A stretch of 15,273 nt of DNA from an uncultured Collinsella sp. (GTDB taxonomy: Bacteria > Actinomycetota > Coriobacteriia > Coriobacteriales > Coriobacteriaceae). The number at the start of each line of letters is the position of its first letter. Positions within the stretch are counted from its first letter, which is position 1. The notes below the pieces were generated by a model. It saw only the letters and a program-made list of their open reading frames with translations, searched no databases and was not told where the DNA came from. The stretch spans positions 1 to 15,273 of the forward strand of contig UQSB01000051.1 of the NCBI GenBank assembly GCA_900543505.1, given 5' to 3'. A program made the translations under genes and the position numbers. Positions 7,438 through 15,258 of this stretch are shown here, one piece after another.

Positions 7438-9309
7438 ATGGATATACGCGACCGACGATTGAAGGCCAGATTGTCCAAATGGGGCACTTGCAGCGTCGAG
7501 ACGAAACGCGGTTTGGTAAAACCGCGTAAGGTGATTATGTTGAAGAGGTTTCTTTCTTACTACGAGCCCCAGATGGGGCTTTTTGTTGCTGATACTGTTT
7601 GTGCTCTGGTGCTTGCTGCCATTGACCTGGCGTTCCCCATTATCCTGCGCAATTTGACCGGTGGGCTATTTACTCAGGGTCAGGCTGCCATTATGCAGGC
7701 GCTCGGCATGATCGCGGTGGGCTTGGTGCTGATGTATGCCGTCCGCTGCGCCTGCCGCTATTTTGTGAGCTATTGGGGCCACGTGATGGGCGCGCGCATG
7801 GAGTCCAAGATGCGCGAGGACCTGTTCGACCAGTACGAGCGCTTTAGTTTTGCGTACTTCGATCGCAACAGCTCGGGCGACATGATGAGCCGCGTGGTCA
7901 ACGACCTGTTCGATATCTGCGAGGCGGCGCACCACGTGCCCGAGTGGATCATCATCTGCGGCATCGAGATTATCGGCTCGTTTGTGATCCTCTTTACCAT
8001 CGCCCCGGTGCTGGCGCTCGCCATGGCTGTGGTGACAGCAGCGTTTGCGGTCATCATGTTTTGGCAGAACATGCGCATGCGCGAGGTCTTTAGCGACAAC
8101 CGCAAAAAGATCAGCGGCATCAATGCGCAGCTGCAGGATTCGCTGGCGGGCATGCGCGTGGTCAAGAGCTTTGCCAATGAGGAGACCGAACGCTTCAAGT
8201 TCCGCGCCTCCAACAATCGCTACCTTTCGTCCAAGGAAAACATGTATCACGCCATGGGCGTCTATACTGCGACGTATGGCCTGCTCTCGGGTGTGCTCTA
8301 TGTGATCGTGGTACTGCTGGGCGGCTGGCTGGTCGCCCAGGGTCAGCTGCAGGCGGTCGATATGGCGACCTTTGCACTCTATATTTCGCTGTTCTGCACG
8401 CCGCTCGAGACGCTCGTCAATTCGGCCGAAACGTATCAGAAGGCCATCGCCGGCTTTAAGCGCATGGACGAGGTGCTCTCGACCGCGCCGGATATCCAGG
8501 ACAAGCCGGGCGCCACGGATCTGCAGGTGACCGCCGGCGCCGTGGATTATCACGATGTGTGCTTTAACTACGAGGATGTTGAGCTGGGCGAGGGCGATGC
8601 CGACGAGCGTCCCGTTATCGACCATATGGACCTGTCCATCAAGCCCGGGCAGACCATCGCTTTGGTTGGCCCTTCGGGCGGCGGCAAGTCCACGACCTGT
8701 TCGCTGCTGCCGCGCTTTTATGACGTGGCTACCGGATCCATTAGCATCGACGGCCAGGACGTGCGCGATGTGACGCAGCAGAGCCTGCGCCGCGCCATCG
8801 GCCTGGTGCAGCAGGATGTCTATCTATTTGACGGTACGATTGGCGAGAACATCGCCTATGGCAAGCCGGGCGCTACGGCTGAAGAGATCGCCGAGGCCGC
8901 CCGTCGCGCCAACATCGATGCCTTTATCGAGTCGCTTCCACAGGGCTATGACACGGTCGTGGGCGAGCGCGGCAGCCGTCTTTCGGGCGGACAGAAGCAG
9001 CGTGTCGCCATCGCGCGCGTGTTTCTCAAGAACCCCAAGATCCTTATTTTGGATGAGGCGACGAGTGCTTTGGATAACGAGAGCGAGGAGGCGGTGCAGG
9101 AGTCGCTCGAAGAGCTGGCACGCGGCCGCACCACGATTATCATCGCCCACCGTCTTTCGACCATTAAGCATGCCGATGAGATTGCGACCGTTGAGCATGG
9201 TCGCGTTGTGGAGCGTGGCACGCACGAGGAGCTTCTCGCCCGTGGCGGCACCTATGCCCGTTACTATCGAATGCAGTTCGAAGGTGCGCGTGCGCACGAG
9301 CTCGACTGA
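7438..9309 (+). CDS. ABC exporter half-transporter, fused permease and ATPase
   Basis: A membrane domain with six likely helices (about residues 48-70, 83-110, 167-188, 189-208, 278-299, 307-327) is followed by an ATPase domain. The ATPase has Walker A GPSGGGKST at 411-419, signature LSGGQKQR from 515, Walker B ILILDEAT with Asp539 and Glu540, and the H-loop His571. This is the MsbA/BmrA-like exporter layout, one half of a homodimer; the substrate (drug, lipid or peptide) is unknown. Two starts compete. ATG 7438 has a strong SD (GAGGAGGGAAG, from about 7424). ATG 7537 gives a 590-residue protein beginning MLKRFLSYY, as in relatives, with its own SD AAGGTGA (7528-7534). The 33 codons between are rich in codons rare in the neighbours (ATA, CGA, AGA, TTG), so the shorter form may be the main product. 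Confidence 0.93.
   Translation: MDIRDRRLKARLSKWGTCSVETKRGLVKPRKVIMLKRFLSYYEPQMGLFVADTVCALVLAAIDLAFPIILRNLTGGLFTQGQAAIMQALGMIAVGLVLMYAVRCACRYFVSYWGHVMGARMESKMREDLFDQYERFSFAYFDRNSSGDMMSRVVNDLFDICEAAHHVPEWIIICGIEIIGSFVILFTIAPVLALAMAVVTAAFAVIMFWQNMRMREVFSDNRKKISGINAQLQDSLAGMRVVKSFANEETERFKFRASNNRYLSSKENMYHAMGVYTATYGLLSGVLYVIVVLLGGWLVAQGQLQAVDMATFALYISLFCTPLETLVNSAETYQKAIAGFKRMDEVLSTAPDIQDKPGATDLQVTAGAVDYHDVCFNYEDVELGEGDADERPVIDHMDLSIKPGQTIALVGPSGGGKSTTCSLLPRFYDVATGSISIDGQDVRDVTQQSLRRAIGLVQQDVYLFDGTIGENIAYGKPGATAEEIAEAARRANIDAFIESLPQGYDTVVGERGSRLSGGQKQRVAIARVFLKNPKILILDEATSALDNESEEAVQESLEELARGRTTIIIAHRLSTIKHADEIATVEHGRVVERGTHEELLARGGTYARYYRMQFEGARAHELD
7506..7534 (+). promoter_or_regulatory. Perfect 9-bp hairpin abutting the second SD of the exporter gene
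   Basis: ACGCGGTTT (7506-7514) and AAACCGCGT (7519-7527) form a perfect stem around GGTA. The SD AAGGTGA (7528-7534) follows immediately, and ATG 7537 comes two bases later. In RNA it could influence initiation at 7537; in DNA the 9-4-9 palindrome could be a repressor operator. Confidence 0.55.
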
Positions 9310-9328
9310 TTGATATGACAGGAAGTTT

Positions 9329-10294
9329 ATGGCTGACAAGAACCCTTTGACTCCGGAAGAAGTGACGGAGTTATTCTCCGAAATCGATGCATCCGGTGTC
9401 TTGGATCCCACGCTTGCCAAAAAGCGCACCGAGCGCATGCGTGAGAAGGAGGCTGCGGCCAAGCGCGGTGACAAAGCGGCGCTAGCGCAGCTGCGCAGCG
9501 AGGACCGCGCGAGCCAGGCAAAACATATCGACCCGCTGTCCGAGGACGACCCTTCGGGCTCGCAGGTGAGCCATACCATTACGAAGACTGCCATGGCCGT
9601 GGTCATTGGCATCTTGGTGCTGATTGTGGGCATGCAGATTGGCTACGGCGTGATGCGACGCCTGAACACCGCCAACCTGTCCGAGAGCGTTTCGGTGGAT
9701 ACCGTTTCGACGGCGCTGAAGGGCGGCCTTGAGTGGGGCAACGGCTTTACGCAGTTCCCGCTCGACTTTACCGTCGATGAAGCTGATGAGCGTACGGGCA
9801 CGGTCGAGGTGACGGTGTTGGACACATCGTCTGCCAACGAGCTCGAGCTGCTGTCCAACGGGCAGATTCAGGCCGCTGCGCTTGCGACCAACGCGCTGCT
9901 CAACGATAAGATCGACCGCGTGGTGTATAACGTTCACGCCTATATCGACGAGGATAGCAACATTCAGCACGATTCCTTCTTTGGCATGTTTCCCGCGCGG
10001 GGTCATCAGAGCGCCATTTTGACGTTTGTGTGGACCAAGAGCTCATCCAACGCCACGAGTATCGACTGGAAGATGCGCATCGTAAGCATGGACGACACCA
10101 TTGCCGAGCGCATTCAAAAACAGGTGAACTCGGTTTCGTCGCTGATCGAGGACCCGGTGGTGAGCCAGACCAAGATTGACGAGGAAAAGGCCGAACGTGA
10201 CCTGGAGCATCGTCTGCATGGCCGCGAGATTTTCCGCGGCGGCAAGCCCGATCGCTCACCGTCCGATCTGCTGGAACAGGACAAGCAAAAGTAA
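9329..10294 (+). CDS. Single-pass membrane protein of unknown function
   Basis: A 321-residue protein I do not recognise. Residues 1 to about 80 are hydrophilic and charged, with a likely helical or coiled stretch near 30-66. Residues about 87-109 (ending in VVIGILVLIVGMQIGYGVM) form one clear membrane helix. Residues 115-275 look like a folded alpha/beta domain, and 280-321 form a highly charged tail. There is no cysteine anywhere, consistent with, but not proof of, the large domain being outside the membrane; charges on the two sides of the helix do not settle the orientation. An SD (CAGGAAG, 9319-9325) precedes ATG 9329. It starts 19 bases after the exporter gene and shares its terminator, so a role with the exporter is possible. 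Confidence 0.85.
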   Translation: MADKNPLTPEEVTELFSEIDASGVLDPTLAKKRTERMREKEAAAKRGDKAALAQLRSEDRASQAKHIDPLSEDDPSGSQVSHTITKTAMAVVIGILVLIVGMQIGYGVMRRLNTANLSESVSVDTVSTALKGGLEWGNGFTQFPLDFTVDEADERTGTVEVTVLDTSSANELELLSNGQIQAAALATNALLNDKIDRVVYNVHAYIDEDSNIQHDSFFGMFPARGHQSAILTFVWTKSSSNATSIDWKMRIVSMDDTIAERIQKQVNSVSSLIEDPVVSQTKIDEEKAERDLEHRLHGREIFRGGKPDRSPSDLLEQDKQK

Positions 10295-10300
10295 GAGGCC

Positions 10301-10341
10301 ATTATCCCGCGTGAGCCACAAGCCCACGCGGGATAATTTTT
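10301..10341 (+). terminator. Strong intrinsic terminator after the membrane protein gene
   Basis: Arms 10301-10313 (ATTATCCCGCGTG) and 10325-10337 form a perfect 13-bp stem around an 11-base loop. The 3' arm continues into TTTTT (10337-10341). It starts six bases after the stop codon and closes the exporter/membrane-protein unit, isolating it from carAB. Confidence 0.95.
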
Positions 10342-10351
10342 CTGGGACGGG

Positions 10352-10416
10352 GATTAAATAATCATTATGCATAGAAAGTCATAATTATCATTTCGTAAAC
10401 ATTTCGATGAAATTAA
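10352..10416. promoter_or_regulatory. AT-rich carA upstream region with possible regulator sites
   Basis: About 65 bases that are strongly AT-rich inside a GC-rich genome. It contains TGCATAGAAAGTCA at 10368-10381, whose arms match the ArgR box TGAAT/ATTCA at four of five bases each; a paired second box at the usual spacing is poor. It also contains CATTTCG twice (10389-10395 and 10400-10406), 11 bases apart, and the palindrome ATTTC-GAT-GAAAT at 10401-10413. Control of carAB by arginine would be expected biologically, but the match is weak. Confidence 0.3.
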
Positions 10417-10433
10417 CGCCATGAGGCATGCTT

Positions 10434-10449
10434 GCGGTTACAATACCGC
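10434..10449 (+). promoter_or_regulatory. Candidate carA -10 element inside an inverted repeat
   Basis: TACAAT at 10439-10444 matches TATAAT at five of six positions and is flanked by the inverted repeat GCGGT (10434-10438) and ACCGC (10445-10449). No good -35 element lies at 16-18 bases. If used, it would give a leader of about 50 bases starting before the PyrR-like hairpin. The symmetric flanks could be a repressor site over the promoter. Confidence 0.3.
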
Positions 10450-10465
10450 GAGGCCTAACTACACA

Positions 10466-10498
10466 CCTTTAAGCCGGTCCTGTGAGACCGGGAAGGAG
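10466..10498 (+). promoter_or_regulatory. Probable PyrR-binding loop overlapping the carA SD
   Basis: The upper stem CCGGTC (10474-10479) and GACCGG (10486-10491) closes the hexaloop CTGTGA (10480-10485). This contains UCCNGNGAG exactly, the core of the ARUCCNGNGAGGYU motif bound by PyrR in pyrimidine gene leaders. The differing bases keep the stem: U-A replaces U-G and G-C replaces A-U. Below it, TAAG (10470-10473) against a single G (10492) gives an asymmetric, mostly purine 5' bulge. CCTT (10466-10469) can then pair with AAGG (10493-10496), the start of the carA SD AAGGAG. No antiterminator or T run follows, so the likely mechanism is PyrR with UMP blocking translation, as known for mycobacterial pyr mRNA, rather than Bacillus-style attenuation. 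Confidence 0.68.
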
Positions 10499-10502
10499 AA
10501 TT

Positions 10503-11942
10503 ATGGCGAACAACCATACCGCGGGCGCTGCCGCCCGCACCTTCGCGCCCAGCGAGCTTTGCCAGCGTATGCTGGCCAAAACCAGCAAGGGCACCTGCGG
10601 TCCCTGTATCCTGTATCTTGAGGATGGGACCATTTTTTATGGACGTGCATGCGGCGCCGAGGGCACCGCGACCGGCGAAGTCTGCTTCAACACCTCGCTC
10701 GAGGGCTACTTTGAGGTCATGACCGACCCGAGTTATGCCGGCCAAATTGTAACCATGACCTATCCGCAGATCGGCAATTACGGTATCGACGAGACCGATG
10801 TCCAGTCGGCCTTCCCCGGCGACGCCGTGCGCCCTGCGAGCGCTCCGGCTATGCGCGGCATGATCGTTCGCGATATGTGCGCCACGCCTTCTAACTGGCG
10901 CTCGGCCGTCAGCGTGCCGGAGTACCTGCGCGCTCACGGCATCGTCGCTATCGAGGGTATCGACACCCGCGCTCTGGTGCGCCATCTGCGCGACAATGGT
11001 TCCAAGATGGGCATTATCTCGACCGAGATCTTCGACGTCGACGAGCTTGCCGAGCGCTTGTCCGCTGCGCCCACGCTGGTAGGCGAGAACCTGGTCAAGA
11101 CCGTAAGTTGCCCCGCGCCTCACGAGTTTGTGGCCGCCGACCTGCCTGCCACGCATGACTTTGCGCTTGCGGCTGCCGCTCCTGCCCGTCACAAAGTGGT
11201 CGCCTACGACTGCGGTGTGAAGCGCGGTATTCTGGAGGGCCTGGTCCGTGCCGGCTGCGATCTCACCGTCGTGCCGTGGGATACGCCCGCCCAGCAGGTG
11301 CTCGACATGAATCCCGATGGCGTCTTTTTGTCCAACGGCCCCGGCGACCCCGATGCCGTGGTGGAGACCTATGAGCAGGTACAGCAGCTGATCGGCAAGG
11401 TGCCGGTCTTTGGCATTTGCCTCGGTCACCAGATGATCAGCCTGGCCTGCGGCGCCCAAATGGAAAAGCTTAAATTCGGTCACCGTGGCGGTAACCAGCC
11501 GGTTATGAATCTGGTGAGCCGTCGCGTGGAGATCACCGCGCAAAACCACGGCTTTGGTCTGCTGTTCCCCAGTCTGGGCAAACTGATTCCGGAGCTTTCC
11601 GGCGGCGAAACCGAGCATGCGGCCGATGGCGACCTGCGCGCCTGGGTGCGTCGCGGCATCGCGCCGGTCGTGATGAACGAGCGCTTTGGTCGCATTCGCC
11701 TGACACATGTGAACCTCAACGACGGCACCGCCGAGGGCATCCAGCTGCTCGACGCCCCGTGTTTCTCGGTCCAGTACCACCCCGAGGCTTCGCCTGGCCC
11801 CACCGATGCCCACTATCTCTTTACCGCCTTTACGCGACTCATGGACGGCGAGGAGAACTACCTGGACATCGACACCGCGAAGGACCGCCTCGCCGGCTGG
11901 AATTTCGCCGAGTCCGAGAACGCTGCGACCGAGGAGAACTAA
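10503..11942 (+). CDS. carA: Carbamoyl-phosphate synthase small (glutaminase) subunit
   Basis: A 479-residue subunit that releases ammonia from glutamine for CarB, feeding pyrimidine and arginine synthesis. The CarA N domain begins near residue 37 (LYLEDGTIFYGRA). The class I glutamine amidotransferase domain has the nucleophile Cys306 in FGICLGHQ and the His426/Glu428 pair in VQYHPEASPGP. It is about 100 residues longer than E. coli CarA: about 30 extra at the N terminus, about 35 extra between AQNHGF (ending at 351) and THVNLNDGT (from 401), and a C-terminal tail of about 25. ATG 10503 has the SD AAGGAG (10493-10498), which is part of a PyrR-like hairpin. A GTG at 10482 lies within that hairpin and is rejected. 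The stop is one base from the carB start. Confidence 0.97.
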   Translation: MANNHTAGAAARTFAPSELCQRMLAKTSKGTCGPCILYLEDGTIFYGRACGAEGTATGEVCFNTSLEGYFEVMTDPSYAGQIVTMTYPQIGNYGIDETDVQSAFPGDAVRPASAPAMRGMIVRDMCATPSNWRSAVSVPEYLRAHGIVAIEGIDTRALVRHLRDNGSKMGIISTEIFDVDELAERLSAAPTLVGENLVKTVSCPAPHEFVAADLPATHDFALAAAAPARHKVVAYDCGVKRGILEGLVRAGCDLTVVPWDTPAQQVLDMNPDGVFLSNGPGDPDAVVETYEQVQQLIGKVPVFGICLGHQMISLACGAQMEKLKFGHRGGNQPVMNLVSRRVEITAQNHGFGLLFPSLGKLIPELSGGETEHAADGDLRAWVRRGIAPVVMNERFGRIRLTHVNLNDGTAEGIQLLDAPCFSVQYHPEASPGPTDAHYLFTAFTRLMDGEENYLDIDTAKDRLAGWNFAESENAATEEN

Positions 11943-11943
11943 C

Positions 11944-14900
11944 ATGCCGAAACGTACTGACATCAAGCGCATCCTCGTTATTGGTTCGGGCCCCATCGTT
12001 ATTGGCCAGGCCTGCGAGTTCGACTACTCCGGCGCCCAGGCCTGCAAGGTGCTCAAGGAGGATGGCTTTGAGGTCATCCTGGTCAACTCCAACCCGGCGA
12101 CTATCATGACCGACCCGGGTCTTGCCGACCGCACCTATGTCGAGCCCATCACCGCCGAGTTTATCGAGCGCGTGATCAAGAAAGAGCGCCCGGACGCGCT
12201 GCTGCCCACGCTGGGCGGCCAGACCGGTCTGAACGCCGCCGTCGAGCTGGCAAAGGACGGTACGCTCGACAAGTACGGCGTCGAGATGATCGGCTGCGAC
12301 CTTGCCGCTATCGAGCGCGGCGAGGACCGCAAACTCTTTAACGAGGCCATGGCCGAGATTGGCCTGGAGGTCGCGCGCTCGGGCTATGCCTACAGCGTGG
12401 CCGACGCCGAGGCTATCGCCGAGCGCGTGGGCTATCCCTGCGTACTGCGCCCGAGCTTTACCCTCGGCGGCGCCGGCGGCGGCATCGCTCACACCCACGA
12501 GGAGCTCGTCTCCATCGTGAGCCAGGGCCTCGAGCTCTCGCCTGCTCACGAGGTGCTGGTCGAGGAGTCCATCGAGGGCTGGAAAGAGTATGAGATGGAG
12601 GTCATGCGTGACCACGCCGGCAACGGCATCATCGTGTGCTCCATCGAGAACCTCGACCCCATGGGCGTGCATACCGGCGACTCCATCACCGTGGCGCCGG
12701 CGCAGACTCTCTCCGACCTTGAGTATCAGCGCATGCGCGTGGCCTCGCTCGCCATTCTTGAGAAGATCGGCGTCGAGACCGGTGGCTCCAACGTGCAGTT
12801 TGCCGTGAACCCCAACACCGGCCGCCTGATCGTCATCGAGATGAACCCGCGCGTGAGCCGCTCGTCCGCCCTCGCTTCCAAGGCCACGGGTTTCCCTATC
12901 GCCAAGGCCGCCGCGCGCCTGGCTGTGGGCTACACGCTCGACGAGATCGTCAACGACATCACCAAGGCTACGCCCGCCTGCTTTGAGCCCACGATCGACT
13001 ACTGCGTGGTCAAGGTGCCGCGCTTTGCCTTTGAGAAGTTCAAGGGCACCGACCCCACGCTCACCACGCGCATGAAGGCCGTGGGCGAGATTATGGCGAT
13101 TGGCCGCACCTTTGAGGAGGCCTTTGGCAAGGCTATGCGCTCGCTGGAGGATGGACACCAGGGCATTTGCGCTGGCGGCAAGGAGGGTGCCGATAAACTG
13201 AGCGACGATGAGCTCGCTCAGGCCGCGGCAACCCCGACCGAGCACCGCATCTTCTTTGTGGTCGAGGCCCTGCGCCGTGGTTGGGATGTTGCGCGCATCC
13301 ATGCCATCTGCGGTATCGATCCGTGGTACCTCAACCGCATCAACGATATGGTGCAGGTCCAGGAGAGCATTCGCGGCCTGCGCGTGGAGGACATTGACGC
13401 CGACGCGATGCGCCTGCTCAAGCAGTATGGCACGAGCGATGCCGAGATTGCCGCGCTGACCGGCTCCGATGAGCGCTTTGTGCGCGCTTACCGTAAGGGC
13501 CTGGGCGTGGTCCCCAGCATGAAGACGGTCGATACCTGCGCTGCGGAGTTCTCGAGCGCCACGGAATACCATTACAAGACGTACGAGAATATCTTCCGCA
13601 CGAGCCCGGACGCCAAAAAGTGCGTGGCTCCCGACGAGACCACGCCGGCGGACAAGCCCAAGGCGATGATCCTGGGCGCCGGCCCCAACCGTATCGGCCA
13701 GGGCATCGAGTTCGATTACTGCTGCGTGCACGCGAGCTACGCGCTGGCGGCCCGCGGCTTCGAGACCATCATGGTCAACTGCAACCCCGAGACCGTCTCG
13801 ACTGACTACGACACCTCGGACCGCTTGTACTTTGAGCCGCTCACCTACGAGGACGTCATGGATGTCATCGATGTTGAGCGTCCCGACGGCGTCGTGGTGA
13901 CGCTCGGTGGCCAGACCCCGCTTAAGCTGGCGCGCATGCTCGAGGAGAGCGGCGTGAACATTATGGGCACCAAGCCCGATGCCATCGACTTTGCCGAGGA
14001 CCGCGAGCGCTTCGCCGCTCTGCTCGACAAGCTGGGCATCATGTACCCGCCGGCGGGCCAGGCCACCTCGTTTGAGGAGGCCGAGGCCGTGGCCGCGCAC
14101 ATTGGCTACCCGCTGCTGGTGCGTCCGAGCTACGTGCTGGGCGGCCGCGGCATGATGATCGCCTACGATGCCGGGCATCTGCGCGATTACATGGCCGAGG
14201 CTGCGCGCATTAGCCCCGACTACCCGGTATACCTGGACCGCTTCCTGGAGGGTGCGATCGAGTCCGATGTCGACGCCCTGTGCGATGGCGAAGAGGTCTA
14301 CATCGGCGGCATTCTGGAGCATATCGAGGAGGCCGGTATTCACTCCGGCGACTCTGCGACCTGCATCCCGCCGTTCAGCTTTAGCGAGAGCCTGCAGGCG
14401 AAGCTCCGCGAGACCACGCGCCGCATCGCGATGGCGCTGGGAGTCCGCGGCCTGGTCAACGTGCAGTACGCTATCAAGGGCGAGACCGTCTACGTGATCG
14501 AGGCCAACCCGCGCGCAAGCCGTACCGTGCCGTTTATCTCCAAGGCCACCGGTGTGCCGCTCGCCAAGTGTGCCGCACGTATCATGGCGGGCGATTCCAT
14601 CGCGAGCTTGGGCCTGCCGAGCGACGAACGTCAGCTCGATTGGTTCTGCATGAAGGAAGCCGTTATGCCCTGGGGCCGTTTCCCGGGAGCCGACGTTATC
14701 CTGGGGCCCGAGATGAAGTCGACGGGCGAGGTCATGGGTATTGCCAAGAGCTATCCCGAGGCATACGCCAAGACGCAGCTGGCGATTGACTACAAGCTGC
14801 CTGACCCGAGCGCCGGCAAGGTGTTCATCAGCGTGTGCGACCGCGATAAGCGCCATATTCTTTCGGTTGCCCGTATCCTGCGCTACCTGGGCTTTGATAT

Positions 14901-15258
14901 CTGCTCCACCGAGGGTACGGCGCGCGTGCTGCGCGGCGGCAACGTGACGTGCGAAATCGTGGAAAAGATCAGCGGCCCGCACGACGGCGAGCGTCCCAAC
15001 ATCGGCGACCTCATCGCCGACGGCAAGATCGCGGTAATTATCAACACGCCGTATGGTCCGGGTTCGCGCGGCGACGGCTACCTGCTGCGTACCGAGGCCG
15101 TGCGCCGCGGCGTGACCTGTGTGACGGCGATGTCTGCGGCCAACACGTACGTGAGTGCCATCGAGGCGGTGCGCGAGGACCAGCAGGGTCACGGCAGCGC
15201 CAACGACATGGGCATGGACGTCATCGCCCTGCAGGACCTGCCGCAGTACGCGGTGTAG
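11944..15258 (+). CDS. carB: Carbamoyl-phosphate synthase large subunit
   Basis: A 1104-residue subunit making carbamoyl phosphate from bicarbonate, ammonia and two ATP. It shows the internal duplication of the family. The first half opens with VIGSGPIVIGQACEFDYSG and has an ATP-grasp core; an oligomerisation region (about 400-550) follows; the second half opens near residue 575 with ILGAGPNRIGQGIEFDY. The C-terminal MGS-like allosteric domain begins near 960 (VFISVCDRDKRH), where STEGTARVL and the later lysine align with the nucleotide-effector site of E. coli CarB. ATG 11944 has the SD GAGGAG (11931-11936) inside the end of carA and sits one base after the carA stop, so translation is probably coupled. 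It is slightly longer than E. coli CarB (1073). The whole gene is in the window; only 15 bases follow the stop. Confidence 0.98.
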   Translation: MPKRTDIKRILVIGSGPIVIGQACEFDYSGAQACKVLKEDGFEVILVNSNPATIMTDPGLADRTYVEPITAEFIERVIKKERPDALLPTLGGQTGLNAAVELAKDGTLDKYGVEMIGCDLAAIERGEDRKLFNEAMAEIGLEVARSGYAYSVADAEAIAERVGYPCVLRPSFTLGGAGGGIAHTHEELVSIVSQGLELSPAHEVLVEESIEGWKEYEMEVMRDHAGNGIIVCSIENLDPMGVHTGDSITVAPAQTLSDLEYQRMRVASLAILEKIGVETGGSNVQFAVNPNTGRLIVIEMNPRVSRSSALASKATGFPIAKAAARLAVGYTLDEIVNDITKATPACFEPTIDYCVVKVPRFAFEKFKGTDPTLTTRMKAVGEIMAIGRTFEEAFGKAMRSLEDGHQGICAGGKEGADKLSDDELAQAAATPTEHRIFFVVEALRRGWDVARIHAICGIDPWYLNRINDMVQVQESIRGLRVEDIDADAMRLLKQYGTSDAEIAALTGSDERFVRAYRKGLGVVPSMKTVDTCAAEFSSATEYHYKTYENIFRTSPDAKKCVAPDETTPADKPKAMILGAGPNRIGQGIEFDYCCVHASYALAARGFETIMVNCNPETVSTDYDTSDRLYFEPLTYEDVMDVIDVERPDGVVVTLGGQTPLKLARMLEESGVNIMGTKPDAIDFAEDRERFAALLDKLGIMYPPAGQATSFEEAEAVAAHIGYPLLVRPSYVLGGRGMMIAYDAGHLRDYMAEAARISPDYPVYLDRFLEGAIESDVDALCDGEEVYIGGILEHIEEAGIHSGDSATCIPPFSFSESLQAKLRETTRRIAMALGVRGLVNVQYAIKGETVYVIEANPRASRTVPFISKATGVPLAKCAARIMAGDSIASLGLPSDERQLDWFCMKEAVMPWGRFPGADVILGPEMKSTGEVMGIAKSYPEAYAKTQLAIDYKLPDPSAGKVFISVCDRDKRHILSVARILRYLGFDICSTEGTARVLRGGNVTCEIVEKISGPHDGERPNIGDLIADGKIAVIINTPYGPGSRGDGYLLRTEAVRRGVTCVTAMSAANTYVSAIEAVREDQQGHGSANDMGMDVIALQDLPQYAV

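Noticed and set aside
11806..11943. Upstream extension of carB overlapping the end of carA
   Set aside because: The extra frame overlaps carA by more than 100 bases and has no family similarity. ATG 11944 has an SD and begins the conserved CarB N terminus.
11839..15192. Very long open frame on the minus strand opposite carA and carB, over 1100 codons
   Set aside because: The plus-strand genes have strong G/C third positions, which removes stops from one antisense frame. The translation is low-complexity (Leu, Ala, Gly, His, Asp-rich) and matches no family, while the plus strand encodes a clear CarB. The same applies to long antisense frames opposite rplI, dnaB, purA, purD and the exporter.
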